Shown here one piece after another: positions 1-7,714 of a stretch of DNA of 64,000 nucleotides (position 1 is its first letter; every line of letters starts with the position of its first letter). The notes below the pieces were generated by a model. The model had not been told where the DNA came from, searched no databases, and saw only the letters and a list, made by a program, of their open reading frames with translations. The DNA comes from 0-14-0-80-60-11 sp049322355. Its GTDB lineage: Bacteria > Desulfobacterota > Desulfobaccia > Desulfobaccales > 0-14-0-80-60-11. Location: NCBI GenBank assembly GCA_049322355.1, contig JBMORG010000022.1, positions 62,001 to 126,000 of the forward strand, given 5' to 3'. The position numbers and the translations under genes are program-made.

Positions 1-2
1 CA

Positions 3-536
3 ATCTTTCGCCACATCCTGGGGGACCACTTTAAGGCCCTGGAGCTTAACTATTCCTGCCCCAACTCCGAGGAGGCCGTTGCCAGGAATGTGGTTCAGGC
101 TATCCAATGCACCAGGGAAGTACGCAGTCTCTATCCCGGCCTTTTTTTAGTCGCCAAATTAAGCGTCTGCCATCCCTACGAATTCGCCCAGGAACTGGAG
201 CGCCTCGGGGTCAACGCCCTTCACGCCGTCAACACCGTCGCCTACAACATTGTGTTTCCCTTGCAGCGCTCTCCTTTGAATGAGGTGGGCGGAGGCGGCG
301 TCTCCGGCGGGCCGGCCTTCGATTTGGCTTATAAGTACAACCAGGAGTTGCGCCCTAAAGTGGGGGTGTTTTTGATCATGGGCTGCGGCGTCCGGAGTCT
401 GGACGATGTCCGGCGCTACTTCGACCTGGGGGCCGATGCGGTCAGCCTGTGCACCCTGGCCCTGCGAAAACCCCGGGAGGCAGCCCGGGTGGTGGTAACT
501 TACAATAGCAGAGAAGCAGTGAAAGGGACCAAATGA
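3..536 (+). CDS. dihydroorotate dehydrogenase-like protein, C-terminal part
   Basis: The reading frame is open from the window edge, so the N-terminus is missing; about 177 residues are visible. Near the start it has NYSCPN, the FMN/substrate motif of dihydroorotate dehydrogenases, followed by a strand with a Lys (VAKLSV), an Asn-Thr pair (HAVNTV), a GGVSGGPAF stretch and the C-terminal phosphate-binding GCGVRSLDDVRRYFDLGADAV that closes a TIM-barrel flavoprotein. The family oxidises dihydroorotate to orotate in pyrimidine synthesis. A relative such as dihydropyrimidine dehydrogenase cannot be excluded without the N-terminus. The stop at 534-536 is followed directly by a MITE-like repeat. Confidence 0.75.
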   Translation: MFRHILGDHFKALELNYSCPNSEEAVARNVVQAIQCTREVRSLYPGLFLVAKLSVCHPYEFAQELERLGVNALHAVNTVAYNIVFPLQRSPLNEVGGGGVSGGPAFDLAYKYNQELRPKVGVFLIMGCGVRSLDDVRRYFDLGADAVSLCTLALRKPREAARVVVTYNSREAVKGTK

Positions 537-540
537 CAAA

Positions 541-798
541 TTATAGCAATTGCCAATCGAGCCTCTTGCAAAATGTAGTCACAGGCTTTACCGTGAAAGT
601 CCCCCAGTAGGGGCGAGCCGCTGGCTTGCTTATACAATAAATTTTCATTGTTTGAGGGTGGCCAAAATCGGCCATGACCGTTTAGCCTGCGTTTGCCTAG
701 GCTGGAAAGCCTGTGCCACTGGGTCTTTTAATTAGCAACCAAGAAAAATATCTAGTCTTTGGTGACTTTTGCAGGAGCTCTTTTGGCAATTGCTATAA
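541..798. mobile_element. MITE-like element with imperfect terminal inverted repeats
   Basis: A 16-bp sequence at 541-556 (ttatagcaattgccaa) recurs as its exact reverse complement at 783-798. The similarity continues inward on both sides with gagc..ct.gcaaaa and tcac, giving imperfect terminal inverted repeats of roughly 35-40 bp around a 258-bp unit. No convincing gene lies inside. This is the architecture of a miniature inverted-repeat element moved by a transposase elsewhere. No clear target-site duplication was recognised. It starts 4 bases after the upstream stop codon. Confidence 0.55.
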
Positions 799-887
799 AT
801 CCCTCCTCCCCCACTTTTGCAAGGGGGAACTTTGCGGAATTCCTTTTAAAGTCCCCCTTTGAAAAAGGGGGATTTAGGGGGATTTAA
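799..887. repeat. nested inverted repeat rich in CCCCC/GGGGG
   Basis: Directly after the MITE-like unit lie two nested inverted repeats. An inner pair is built on aagggggaacttt and aaagtccccctt. An outer pair is built on aaatccctcctccccc and gggggatttagggggattt. Such C-run/G-run palindromes are a common dispersed repeat type in bacterial intergenic DNA. The RNA of either strand would fold into a long hairpin. I see no gene in 799-971. Confidence 0.5.
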
Positions 888-971
888 ATAACGGCGATCG
901 GAAGGAATTTGGGGGAAAGCTATAGTTTCTTATTGGAAACCAATTAACTTGACCAAAGGTGGCGCATAGTA

Positions 972-1850
972 ATGGGCTTGTGGTGGCTGTTGGGACTGAG
1001 CGCCGCTTTAGGGGATTCCGGGGCCGACGTCTTGACCAAGCGCTATTTTGTGCATCTGTCCCCCTATGGCATGGCCCTGGTCCGGCTGGTGGCTTCAGCC
1101 CCTTTCCTGGCTCTGGTGGGACTTTCTCTCAGTTTGCCTCAACTAACGCCCCCTTTCTGGCTCATCGTCGCGGCCATGCTGCCCCTGGAAGCCGTTGCCA
1201 TGATCCTTTATATGCGGGCCTTGCGCACCTGCCATCTCTCCCTATGTATCCCCTTCCTGGCTTTTACCCCGGTTTTCCTCATCTTTACCGGCTGGCTGTT
1301 GCTGGGGGAGAGCCTCAGCCGCTGGGGGGTGGTGGGTACCTTGATGATTGCCTTGGGAAGTTATTTCCTGGGCTTGGGGGCCGATGGAGGAGTAAAGACC
1401 AATTTTTTGGCGCCTTTAAAAGCCTTGGCCCGAGAGACCGGTGCCCGGCTGATGTTGGCAGTGGCTGCCCTTTATTCCTTTACCGCCGCTCTTTACAAAG
1501 CAGCTATCTTGCACTCCAGCCCGGTCTTTTTCGGGGTAATGTACCCCCTGGCGTTCACCGGCCTCATGGTGACAGCCTATCCCTGGAACCGGGTGCGGCT
1601 TCAGCCCACCTTAAAGGCTCACCCCGGTTGGTTCCTGTTGGTGGGATTTTGCCTGGCTCTGAGCTGTCTTACCCTGGCGTTCGGCATGGAACTGGCCCCC
1701 GCAGCATACATGATTGCGGTCAAACGGCTGAGCCTCTTGATGAGTGTCCTCATGGGGGGACTGTGGCTCAAGGAGCGGCCGTTCTTGCCCAGGATCATCG
1801 GCGCCACCTTGATGTGCGCGGGGGTGGCGCTTATTGCCTTAAGGGGTTAA
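972..1850 (+). CDS. EamA/DMT-family membrane transporter
   Basis: A 292-residue protein that is almost entirely hydrophobic, with about ten predicted membrane segments in two homologous halves of five, as in the drug/metabolite (EamA) superfamily. The first half ends in the typical segment VGTLMIALGSYFLGL. The second ends with LWLKERPFLPRIIGATLMCAGVALIAL, where the WLKER element before the last helix is characteristic of EamA repeats. It should sit in the cytoplasmic membrane; the substrate cannot be told from sequence. ATG at 972 is the first plausible start. It stands alone between repeat-rich intergenic regions. Confidence 0.8.
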   Translation: MGLWWLLGLSAALGDSGADVLTKRYFVHLSPYGMALVRLVASAPFLALVGLSLSLPQLTPPFWLIVAAMLPLEAVAMILYMRALRTCHLSLCIPFLAFTPVFLIFTGWLLLGESLSRWGVVGTLMIALGSYFLGLGADGGVKTNFLAPLKALARETGARLMLAVAALYSFTAALYKAAILHSSPVFFGVMYPLAFTGLMVTAYPWNRVRLQPTLKAHPGWFLLVGFCLALSCLTLAFGMELAPAAYMIAVKRLSLLMSVLMGGLWLKERPFLPRIIGATLMCAGVALIALRG

Positions 1851-1917
1851 TATATTTTAGAATGTTACCGAAAGATATACCAGACAGATGATTGCCGCAG
1901 TCTCATGAATGGCTCAT

Positions 1918-2068
1918 CCCCAAGTTGCCGCTTGGGAACACAAGTTATACCCCAAGCTTTGCTTGGGGACCTATGGTTTTTCCAAACAACATATTAGAAT
2001 TAATCGAATATTTTTGCCAAGCAGGAGCTTGGCAGAAAATGTGGGTTCCCAAGCAAGAGTTTGGGAAC
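1918..2068. repeat. cluster of four CCAAGC-n-GCTTGG palindromes
   Basis: Four short palindromes follow one another at 1918-1935, 1950-1968 (ccccaagc-ttt-gcttgggg), 2016-2033 (gccaagc-agga-gcttggc) and 2045-2068 (gttcccaa-gcaagag-tttgggaac). All share the CCAAGC/GCTTGG core. They form a dispersed-repeat cluster in the 357-base gap after the EamA gene. A separate relative of the 'attctgag' repeat (ttcttcgctgcgctcaggatgac) lies near 2123-2146. Any of them could fold in RNA, but none has a U-tract that would make a good terminator. Confidence 0.55.
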
Positions 2069-2207
2069 CAGGACTGGACTATAGATCTGATAATGCGAAG
2101 CGACTGAATAATCTCTAACTCAATTCTTCGCTGCGCTCAGGATGACAAACCGACTTTTGGCAAGAACCTCTTTGGGCAACGAGTTTACTTGTTAAGGAAC
2201 CGCGCCC

Positions 2208-2945
2208 ATGACTACTCCGGCCTTTGAACCCCGCACCTATCGCACCCGCATGGCCAGAGCAGGCCTGACGGGGTTTCGCGTGGCAGTGAAGGAGACTGAT
2301 TTGTGGGTATTGGCCGCCGGGGATTTTTCCCAGGAGGTCCGGGAAGTCGTCATCCAGGAACGGCAGCAATTGGAGGCCTACATCGTGGGGCACCCCGGCT
2401 TTCTCACCAGTCTGGCCCCCTGGCCGCAAGACCTTTTCGCCCCGCCGGTGGTCCGGGAAATGATCGACGCGGCCGCGGTCGTGGGCGTGGGCCCCATGGC
2501 CGCAGTGGCCGGGGCCCTGGCAGCCCGGGTGGGACGGCATTTGGCTTCCTTTAGCCCCGAGGTCATCGTGGAAAACGGCGGCGACATTTATCTGGCCGTC
2601 ACCCAGCCCGCCACGGTGGCCCTGTTTGCCGGAAAGTCTCCTTTGAGCCACCGGGTGGGGCTCAAACTCGATCCCGCCCTTAGTCCCCTGGGGGTATGCA
2701 CTTCTTCCGCCACTGTGGGCCATTCCTTGAGCTTCGGCCGGGCCGACGCCGCCTGTGTCCTGGCCCCCAGCGCCGCCCTGGCCGACGCCACGGCTACCGC
2801 CCTGGGGAACCGGGTCCAGGGCCCCGACTCCATCGCCCCGGCCCTGGAGTGGATTGCGGGCCTGCCTGACATTCTGGGCGCAGTTGTGGTCGTGGGAGAG
2901 AAGCTGGGCGCCTGGGGCCGGGTGGAACTGGCGCCCTTGACGTAA
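2208..2945 (+). CDS. UPF0280 family protein (ApbE-like fold)
   Basis: A 245-residue protein of the UPF0280 family, recognised by the glycine-rich core with ENGGDIYL (from residue 122), VGVGPMAAVAGALA upstream of it, and the downstream CTSSATVGHSLSFGRADAACV stretch. The family is distantly related to ApbE flavin transferases, but its reaction is not established. The sequence is of normal length and looks soluble. The start ATG at 2208 follows a short leader. A short membrane protein and a radical SAM enzyme follow in the same direction, so co-transcription is possible. Confidence 0.75.
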   Translation: MTTPAFEPRTYRTRMARAGLTGFRVAVKETDLWVLAAGDFSQEVREVVIQERQQLEAYIVGHPGFLTSLAPWPQDLFAPPVVREMIDAAAVVGVGPMAAVAGALAARVGRHLASFSPEVIVENGGDIYLAVTQPATVALFAGKSPLSHRVGLKLDPALSPLGVCTSSATVGHSLSFGRADAACVLAPSAALADATATALGNRVQGPDSIAPALEWIAGLPDILGAVVVVGEKLGAWGRVELAPLT

Positions 2946-3065
2946 GGGCCCCCCCCATTTCTCTCCGATCAGAAAAATGGTACAATACTATCAAACAAGA
3001 AACAGCAGAGGGCAGCGGGCTTCCCCTTTTTTCAAGGCTGCAGGCAATTTTTCCCATGGGACCTC

Positions 3066-3290
3066 ATGATCTGGACAATCTTTTTCATTGTCGGCTTTCT
3101 CTTGTTCATCGCCCTGTTTTCCGAGGAGTCCGCCCGGGCCTGGGCCTGGCTGCGGGCGGGATTGGCCCAATCTCCCCGCTATCGGATCATCGCCTATCCT
3201 TTAATTGCAGTTTTGCTGCTCGCAGCGGGTATCATCATCGTCGTTTCCTTGATTAAACTTTCCACCACCGCCACCTTTTCCTATGAGTAG
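3066..3290 (+). CDS. small two-helix membrane protein
   Basis: A 74-residue protein with two hydrophobic stretches (about residues 2-18 and 44-63) separated by an amphipathic segment rich in Arg and Trp, ending in a short polar tail. A GGGACC sequence just before ATG 3066 could be a weak ribosome site. No family is recognised. It lies between the UPF0280 gene and the radical SAM gene, all in one direction. The sequence supports only a small inner-membrane protein of unknown role. Confidence 0.5.
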   Translation: MIWTIFFIVGFLLFIALFSEESARAWAWLRAGLAQSPRYRIIAYPLIAVLLLAAGIIIVVSLIKLSTTATFSYE

Positions 3291-3352
3291 TGTGGCGCCT
3301 ATGCCAGTTCCTTTCTGCCGAAAACTGAAAACCGAAAACCGAATTTAAAGCC

Positions 3353-4456
3353 ATGCCTCCCTGTCGCGCCTGTGGACGTACCGACCGGATAATGTCAGCC
3401 CGCCTGGGCTACTGCGCCTCCTGCCTCCGGGCCCATTTTGATGAGGTCTGGCCCGAGGTGGAAGCCGTGCACCACAAAAGCCGTCGGGCCTTTAGTCTCC
3501 CCCTGACCCCGCCCCGGGACCCCCGGGGCCGCCTATGCACCTTATGCTTCCATGCCTGTGCCATCCCGGAAGGCGGCTACGGCTATTGCGGGGCCCGGCG
3601 GGTGGCCAACGGCAAGCTTGTGGGAGGCGGGCCCCGAGGCGCGGGATTGAGTTATTATTACGACCCCCTGCCCACTAATTGTGTGGCCGATTGGTTCTGT
3701 CCGGGAGGGGTCGGCGCCGGCTATCCCCGCTACGCCTGCCGCCAGGGGCCGGAATACGGCTATGAGAACCTGGCGGTCTTTTACCATGCTTGCAATTTCA
3801 ACTGCCTCTATTGCCAAAATTGGACCTTTAAGAAGGCTACTTTTGCCGGGGAAAAAGTGTCGGCTCAGGATTTGGCCGGGGCGGTGCGGCCCCGCACCTC
3901 CTGCATCTGTTATTTTGGCGGTGACCCCACCCCTCAATTGCCCCATGCCCTGGCCACGGCCCGAATCAGTCTGGCCGCCGCCCGGGAAAAGGGACGGCGG
4001 CTGCGGATCTGCTGGGAAACCAACGGCGCCATGCAGACCCCGTGGCTTAAACCGCTTTTGGCCAGTTCCCGAGACTCCGGCGGCGTTATCAAAGTGGACC
4101 TGAAGGCCTTTAGTGAACCTATCCACCTGGCCCTCTGCGGCGTTTCCAACTCCCAAACCTTGCAGAACTTTGGCCGCCTGGCCCGGCACTTGGGCGAGCG
4201 CCCCGAGGTGCCCCTGCTGTGCGCCAGCACCCTGATGGTGCCAGGTTACGTTGACCTGGAGGAAATTCACGGCCTGGCCCGGTTCATCGCCGCGCTAAAC
4301 CCCGAAATTCCCTACAGCTTGCTGGCGTTTTATCCCCAGTTCCGCCTGGATGATTTGCCGGTCACTTCCCGGGAATTTGCCCTCAAGGCCGAAATGGTGG
4401 CCCGGGACGCGGGAGTGAAGCGGGTTAATCTGGGTAATCTCCACCTGCTGCGGTAA
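3353..4456 (+). CDS. radical SAM protein, AmmeMemoRadiSam/PflA-like
   Basis: A 367-residue protein with the radical SAM cluster motif CNFNCLYC (Cys147, Cys151, Cys154), which binds a 4Fe-4S cluster and cleaves S-adenosylmethionine. It is preceded by DPLPTNCVADWFCPG, a position that resembles the AmmeMemoRadiSam subgroup of pyruvate-formate-lyase-activase-like enzymes. The N-terminus carries a Zn-ribbon-like set (Cys4, Cys7, Cys21, Cys24) and more cysteines at 62, 65, 69 and 79, suggesting extra metal sites. The target of the radical chemistry is unknown. The AmmeMemo partner genes are not next to it. Confidence 0.75.
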   Translation: MPPCRACGRTDRIMSARLGYCASCLRAHFDEVWPEVEAVHHKSRRAFSLPLTPPRDPRGRLCTLCFHACAIPEGGYGYCGARRVANGKLVGGGPRGAGLSYYYDPLPTNCVADWFCPGGVGAGYPRYACRQGPEYGYENLAVFYHACNFNCLYCQNWTFKKATFAGEKVSAQDLAGAVRPRTSCICYFGGDPTPQLPHALATARISLAAAREKGRRLRICWETNGAMQTPWLKPLLASSRDSGGVIKVDLKAFSEPIHLALCGVSNSQTLQNFGRLARHLGERPEVPLLCASTLMVPGYVDLEEIHGLARFIAALNPEIPYSLLAFYPQFRLDDLPVTSREFALKAEMVARDAGVKRVNLGNLHLLR

Positions 4457-4572
4457 GTTCCCTGTCTTCCCGGTCATTATTCGCATTCTGGTTCAAGCTG
4501 TCTTTGCTGGACTTTTCTGAGGCGGGCAGGTCCATCTTGACATCCAGGTTGGGGAGGTATATGTAGGGACTT

Positions 4573-6231
4573 GTGAAAACTAAAATTATTTTTATTACCG
4601 GTGGGGTGCTGTCCTCGTTGGGCAAGGGGGTGGCGGCGGCGGCTATTGGCGCCTTGTTGGAAGCCCGGGGGCTTCGGGTCACTTTTCAAAAACTGGACCC
4701 CTACATCAATGTGGACCCCGGCACCATGAACCCCTTCCAGCACGGGGAGGTCTTCGTCACCGAAGACGGGGCCGAAACCGACCTGGATTTGGGACATTAC
4801 GAGCGTTATACCTCGGTTACCCTGGGCCAGGAGCACAACTTCACCTCAGGCCGCATCTACTATAACGTCATCACCAAGGAACGGCGGGGAGATTACCTCG
4901 GCGGCACTGTCCAGGTCATCCCCCATATCACCGACGAAATTAAACAAGCCATTATGAAGATCGCGCCCTCCGCGGACGTGGCCATCGTGGAAATCGGCGG
5001 CACCGTGGGCGACATCGAGAGCCTGCCCTTCCTGGAGGCCATTCGCCAGCTCAAGGGAGACCTGGGCAAAGAAAATGTCTGCTATATTCACCTGACGCTG
5101 GTCCCATACATTAAAACCGCCGGGGAGGTCAAAACCAAACCCACCCAGCACAGTGTCAAGGAATTGCGCTCCATCGGCATCCAGCCCAATATTCTCCTGT
5201 GCCGCACCGAAAATGTCCTCAGTAAAGACATCAAGGCCAAAATCGCCCTGTTCTGTAACGTGGAGCCGGCGTCGGTGATCACCGCCCAGGACGTGACTAA
5301 CATTTATGAAATTCCCCTGCTGTTCCACCAGGAGGGCCTGGACGACCGTCTGGTGGAGACCCTGAATATCTGGACCCGGGCCCCCCGCCTGGAAGTCTGG
5401 CAGGAATTGGTGGACCGCATCAAAAACCCCAAGGACCGGGTGGAAATCGGCATTGTGGGCAAGTACGTGGACCTTCGGGAATCCTACAAGAGCCTGCACG
5501 AGGCCCTGGTCCACGGCGGCCTGGCCAACGAAGCCCAAGTGGCGCTGACCTACATCGACTCGGAGCGGGTGGAGCGGGAAGGCGCCGAGGGTCTTCTGGG
5601 GCACCTCCACGGCATCCTGGTGCCCGGGGGCTTCGGAGTCCGGGGCGTGGAGGGCAAGATCCAGGCCATCCGCTATGCCCGGGAACAGAAAGTGCCGTAT
5701 TTCGGCATCTGTTTCGGCATGCAGTTGGCAGTGATAGAATTCGCCCGGCACGTGGCCGGCATCACCGGGGCCACCAGCGAAGAGTTCCTTCCCGAGGCGG
5801 AACATCCGGTGATCTACCTGATGCGGGAGTGGTATGATTACCGCAAGGACGCCATCATCCGCCGGGACCGGGCCGCGGACAAAGGCGGCACCATGCGCCT
5901 GGGGAGCTACCCCTGCGTGCTCACGGAAGGTTCCCTGGCCGGGGCGGCTTACAGTGAAACCAAGATCATGGAGCGCCATCGGCACCGCTATGAGTTCAAT
6001 AACGAATACCGGGACCGCCTCAAGGAGGTGGGCCTGGCCGTCAGCGGCACCTCTCCCAACGGCGAGTTGGTGGAGATCATCGAATTGCGGGACCATCCCT
6101 GGTTCCTGGGGTGCCAGTTCCACCCGGAATTCAAGTCCCGGCCCCTGGCGCCGCACCCCTTGTTCCGGGACTACATCCGGGCCTGCCTGGAATATAAACG
6201 CAGCCTGCCTCACCCCGGCGGGGAGATTTGA
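4573..6231 (+). CDS. pyrG: CTP synthase
   Basis: CTP synthase makes CTP from UTP, ATP and glutamine. The 552-residue protein has the full two-domain layout. The N-terminal amidoligase domain has the P-loop-like GGVLSSLGKG and KLDPYINVDPGTMNPFQHGE. The class I glutamine amidotransferase domain has GICFGMQ with nucleophile Cys380 and the closing HPEF. The start is GTG at 4573, since the nearest upstream ATG (4561) is followed at once by a stop; a purine-rich aggga lies before it. In relatives pyrG is followed directly by kdsA, but here a GIY-YIG gene and an Mrr gene intervene. Confidence 0.97.
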   Translation: MKTKIIFITGGVLSSLGKGVAAAAIGALLEARGLRVTFQKLDPYINVDPGTMNPFQHGEVFVTEDGAETDLDLGHYERYTSVTLGQEHNFTSGRIYYNVITKERRGDYLGGTVQVIPHITDEIKQAIMKIAPSADVAIVEIGGTVGDIESLPFLEAIRQLKGDLGKENVCYIHLTLVPYIKTAGEVKTKPTQHSVKELRSIGIQPNILLCRTENVLSKDIKAKIALFCNVEPASVITAQDVTNIYEIPLLFHQEGLDDRLVETLNIWTRAPRLEVWQELVDRIKNPKDRVEIGIVGKYVDLRESYKSLHEALVHGGLANEAQVALTYIDSERVEREGAEGLLGHLHGILVPGGFGVRGVEGKIQAIRYAREQKVPYFGICFGMQLAVIEFARHVAGITGATSEEFLPEAEHPVIYLMREWYDYRKDAIIRRDRAADKGGTMRLGSYPCVLTEGSLAGAAYSETKIMERHRHRYEFNNEYRDRLKEVGLAVSGTSPNGELVEIIELRDHPWFLGCQFHPEFKSRPLAPHPLFRDYIRACLEYKRSLPHPGGEI

Positions 6232-6273
6232 GGAGACCATTAAATGTACAATACTCCGAGAAATTCAGAATTG

Positions 6274-6639
6274 TTGTCACCCTGAGCCGAAGGCGAAGGG
6301 TCTCAAAAAGCATGGTTTCTCAGTATCAATACTTTGTATATATAATGACTAATAAATCCGGCACGTTATATACCGGGGTAACCAATAACCTTGAAAGAAG
6401 AATTTATGAACACAAATATCACCTAGTTAATGGATTTACAAAGAAATATAAAATTGAAAAATTGGTTTATTTTGAAGAGACAAATGATATTAATGCGGCA
6501 ATCTCAAGAGAAAAACAAATTAAGGGATGGCTTCGGAAGAAAAAGATCGCCCTGATTGAATCAATGAACCCGGAGTGGAAGGATTTATCTAAATAATGGT
6601 TTGAGATTCTTCGCCGCCTCCGGCGGCTCAGAATGACAA
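6274..6639. mobile_element. GIY-YIG gene bracketed by inverted copies of a dispersed repeat
   Basis: Left copy 6274-6307 reads ttgtcaccctgagccgaagg and on to ggtctcaaa. The right copy 6600-6639 is its reverse complement with a few changes (tttgagattcttcgcc through ctcagaatgacaa). The two enclose exactly one gene, the small GIY-YIG endonuclease. A homing-type nuclease gene enclosed by inverted repeat copies looks like a small selfish unit. Mobility is inferred from the arrangement alone. Confidence 0.5.
6312..6596 (+). CDS. small GIY-YIG endonuclease (UPF0213-like)
   Basis: Taking ATG 6312 gives 94 residues that match a stand-alone GIY-YIG nuclease: YFVYIMTNKSGTLYTGVTNN, then ERRIYEHK, KYKIEKLVYFEE and SREKQIKGW. 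It carries the family's catalytic Tyr (YVY/YTG variant), Arg and Glu positions. An upstream in-frame start would add 28 residues translated from the left repeat copy and is unlikely. These domains cut DNA or nick branched DNA. The gene is flanked by inverted repeat copies and sits between pyrG and mrr. Its base composition is more AT-rich than the core genes around it. Confidence 0.8.
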   Translation: MVSQYQYFVYIMTNKSGTLYTGVTNNLERRIYEHKYHLVNGFTKKYKIEKLVYFEETNDINAAISREKQIKGWLRKKKIALIESMNPEWKDLSK

Positions 6640-6667
6640 AAATTTGGACACACACGAACAGGATAGG

Positions 6668-7528
6668 ATGAGCAAAACAAGAGGTTCACAATTTATTCGG
6701 TTCTTTAAGCCTATTATCGAAGTCCTCAAAGAAACAGGGGGTTCAGGGACAGTTGCCGAAGTGATTGATCGCGTTATTGAAAAAATGGCGATACCAGAAT
6801 CAGAGCAAGAAATGACGCTTAAGAGCGGACAATCACGTGTTCGGAATCAAGTTCAATGGGCAAGGCTTTATCTAGCATATGCAGGTTTTATCGATGCTTC
6901 AAAACGTGGCATATGGAGTCTTACTGAAAAAGGGCTCTCTATTGAAACTGTGAAATTAGATCCTTTGAGCATCTTTACTGAGGTTAAGAAGAGTTTCAAA
7001 GAAGGAAAGAGACTTAAAGATCGTTCGAAGGCGATTGACGAACCAGACGAGGAAGAAGTTGAACCTCCAGATCACCGCACCAGTTTATTAAACCTGATCA
7101 AATCATTACCACCGGGTGGATTTGAACGCCTCAGTCAAAGGCTATTGCGTGAGTCTGGTTTTCAGAAGGTAGCCGTTACCGGCAGGACTGGTGACGGAGG
7201 AATTGATGGTGTAGGAATTCTACAGGTTAATCCGTTTGTGAGCTTTAATGTTCTTTTCCAATGCAAACGTTATCAGGGGGCGGTAACTCCTTCACAGATA
7301 AGAGATTTCCGGGGAGCAATGATGGGTAGAGCCGATAAAGGCATCATCATTACCACCGGTACCTTCACTCTCGAAGCCAAAAAAGAGGCCCGGAGAGACG
7401 GTGCTCCTCCTATAGAATTGGTTGACGGAGACACCCTGGTGCAGATGTTTGAGCAACTGCAACTTGGTCTTGTTCCAAGAACCACTTATGACATAGACGA
7501 AAAGTTTTTCGAAGATTTTAAAAAATAA
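6668..7528 (+). CDS. mrr: Mrr-type restriction endonuclease
   Basis: A type IV-like restriction enzyme that would cut modified foreign DNA. ATG 6668 follows GGATAGG and gives 286 residues; a TTG eight codons earlier is less likely. Residues about 1-110 form a winged-helix N-terminal domain (FFKPIIEVLKETGGSGTVAEV). After an acidic linker the Mrr catalytic domain has GFERLSQRLLRESGF, GDGGIDG (Asp180) and the QCKR motif (Gln198, Lys200), i.e. the D...QxK active site, then the IITTGTFT strand. AT-rich compared with pyrG and kdsA and flanked by dispersed repeats on both sides, consistent with horizontal gain. Confidence 0.88.
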   Translation: MSKTRGSQFIRFFKPIIEVLKETGGSGTVAEVIDRVIEKMAIPESEQEMTLKSGQSRVRNQVQWARLYLAYAGFIDASKRGIWSLTEKGLSIETVKLDPLSIFTEVKKSFKEGKRLKDRSKAIDEPDEEEVEPPDHRTSLLNLIKSLPPGGFERLSQRLLRESGFQKVAVTGRTGDGGIDGVGILQVNPFVSFNVLFQCKRYQGAVTPSQIRDFRGAMMGRADKGIIITTGTFTLEAKKEARRDGAPPIELVDGDTLVQMFEQLQLGLVPRTTYDIDEKFFEDFKK

Positions 7529-7544
7529 CCTTCCGGAAGCCTTC

Positions 7545-7700
7545 GGTCATTCTGAGCGGAGGGAAGAATCTCCTGCCAGAGGGAAGTGAGACCTCTGCGG
7601 AAGTCCGCTTATTTGTCATTCTGAGGAAGCAAAGCGACCGAAGAATCTATTAATTACAATGAGATACAAGATCATTCTCTGTGCTCAGAATGACAAAGGA
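7545..7700. repeat. three copies of the 'gtcattctgag...gaagaatct' repeat
   Basis: Between mrr and kdsA there are copies near 7547-7573 (gtcattctgagcggaggg), 7615-7650 (gtcattctgaggaagc through gaccgaagaatct) and a partial inverted one near 7679-7698 (gtgctcagaatgacaaag). The same family appears at about 2123, 6274, 6600 and 16038. It is a palindromic extragenic repeat typical of intergenic DNA in many bacterial genomes. No gene is seen between 7529 and 7714. Confidence 0.65.
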
Positions 7701-7714
7701 GTCTCTTTTATCGC

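Noticed and set aside
959..1891. 310-codon frame overlapping the EamA gene
   Set aside because: Out of frame with the membrane protein, Pro/Gly-rich, no family.
4846..6240. 464-codon open frame on the minus strand opposite pyrG
   Set aside because: It lies wholly over the unmistakable CTP synthase gene and has no domain or ribosome site; a GC-rich antisense shadow.
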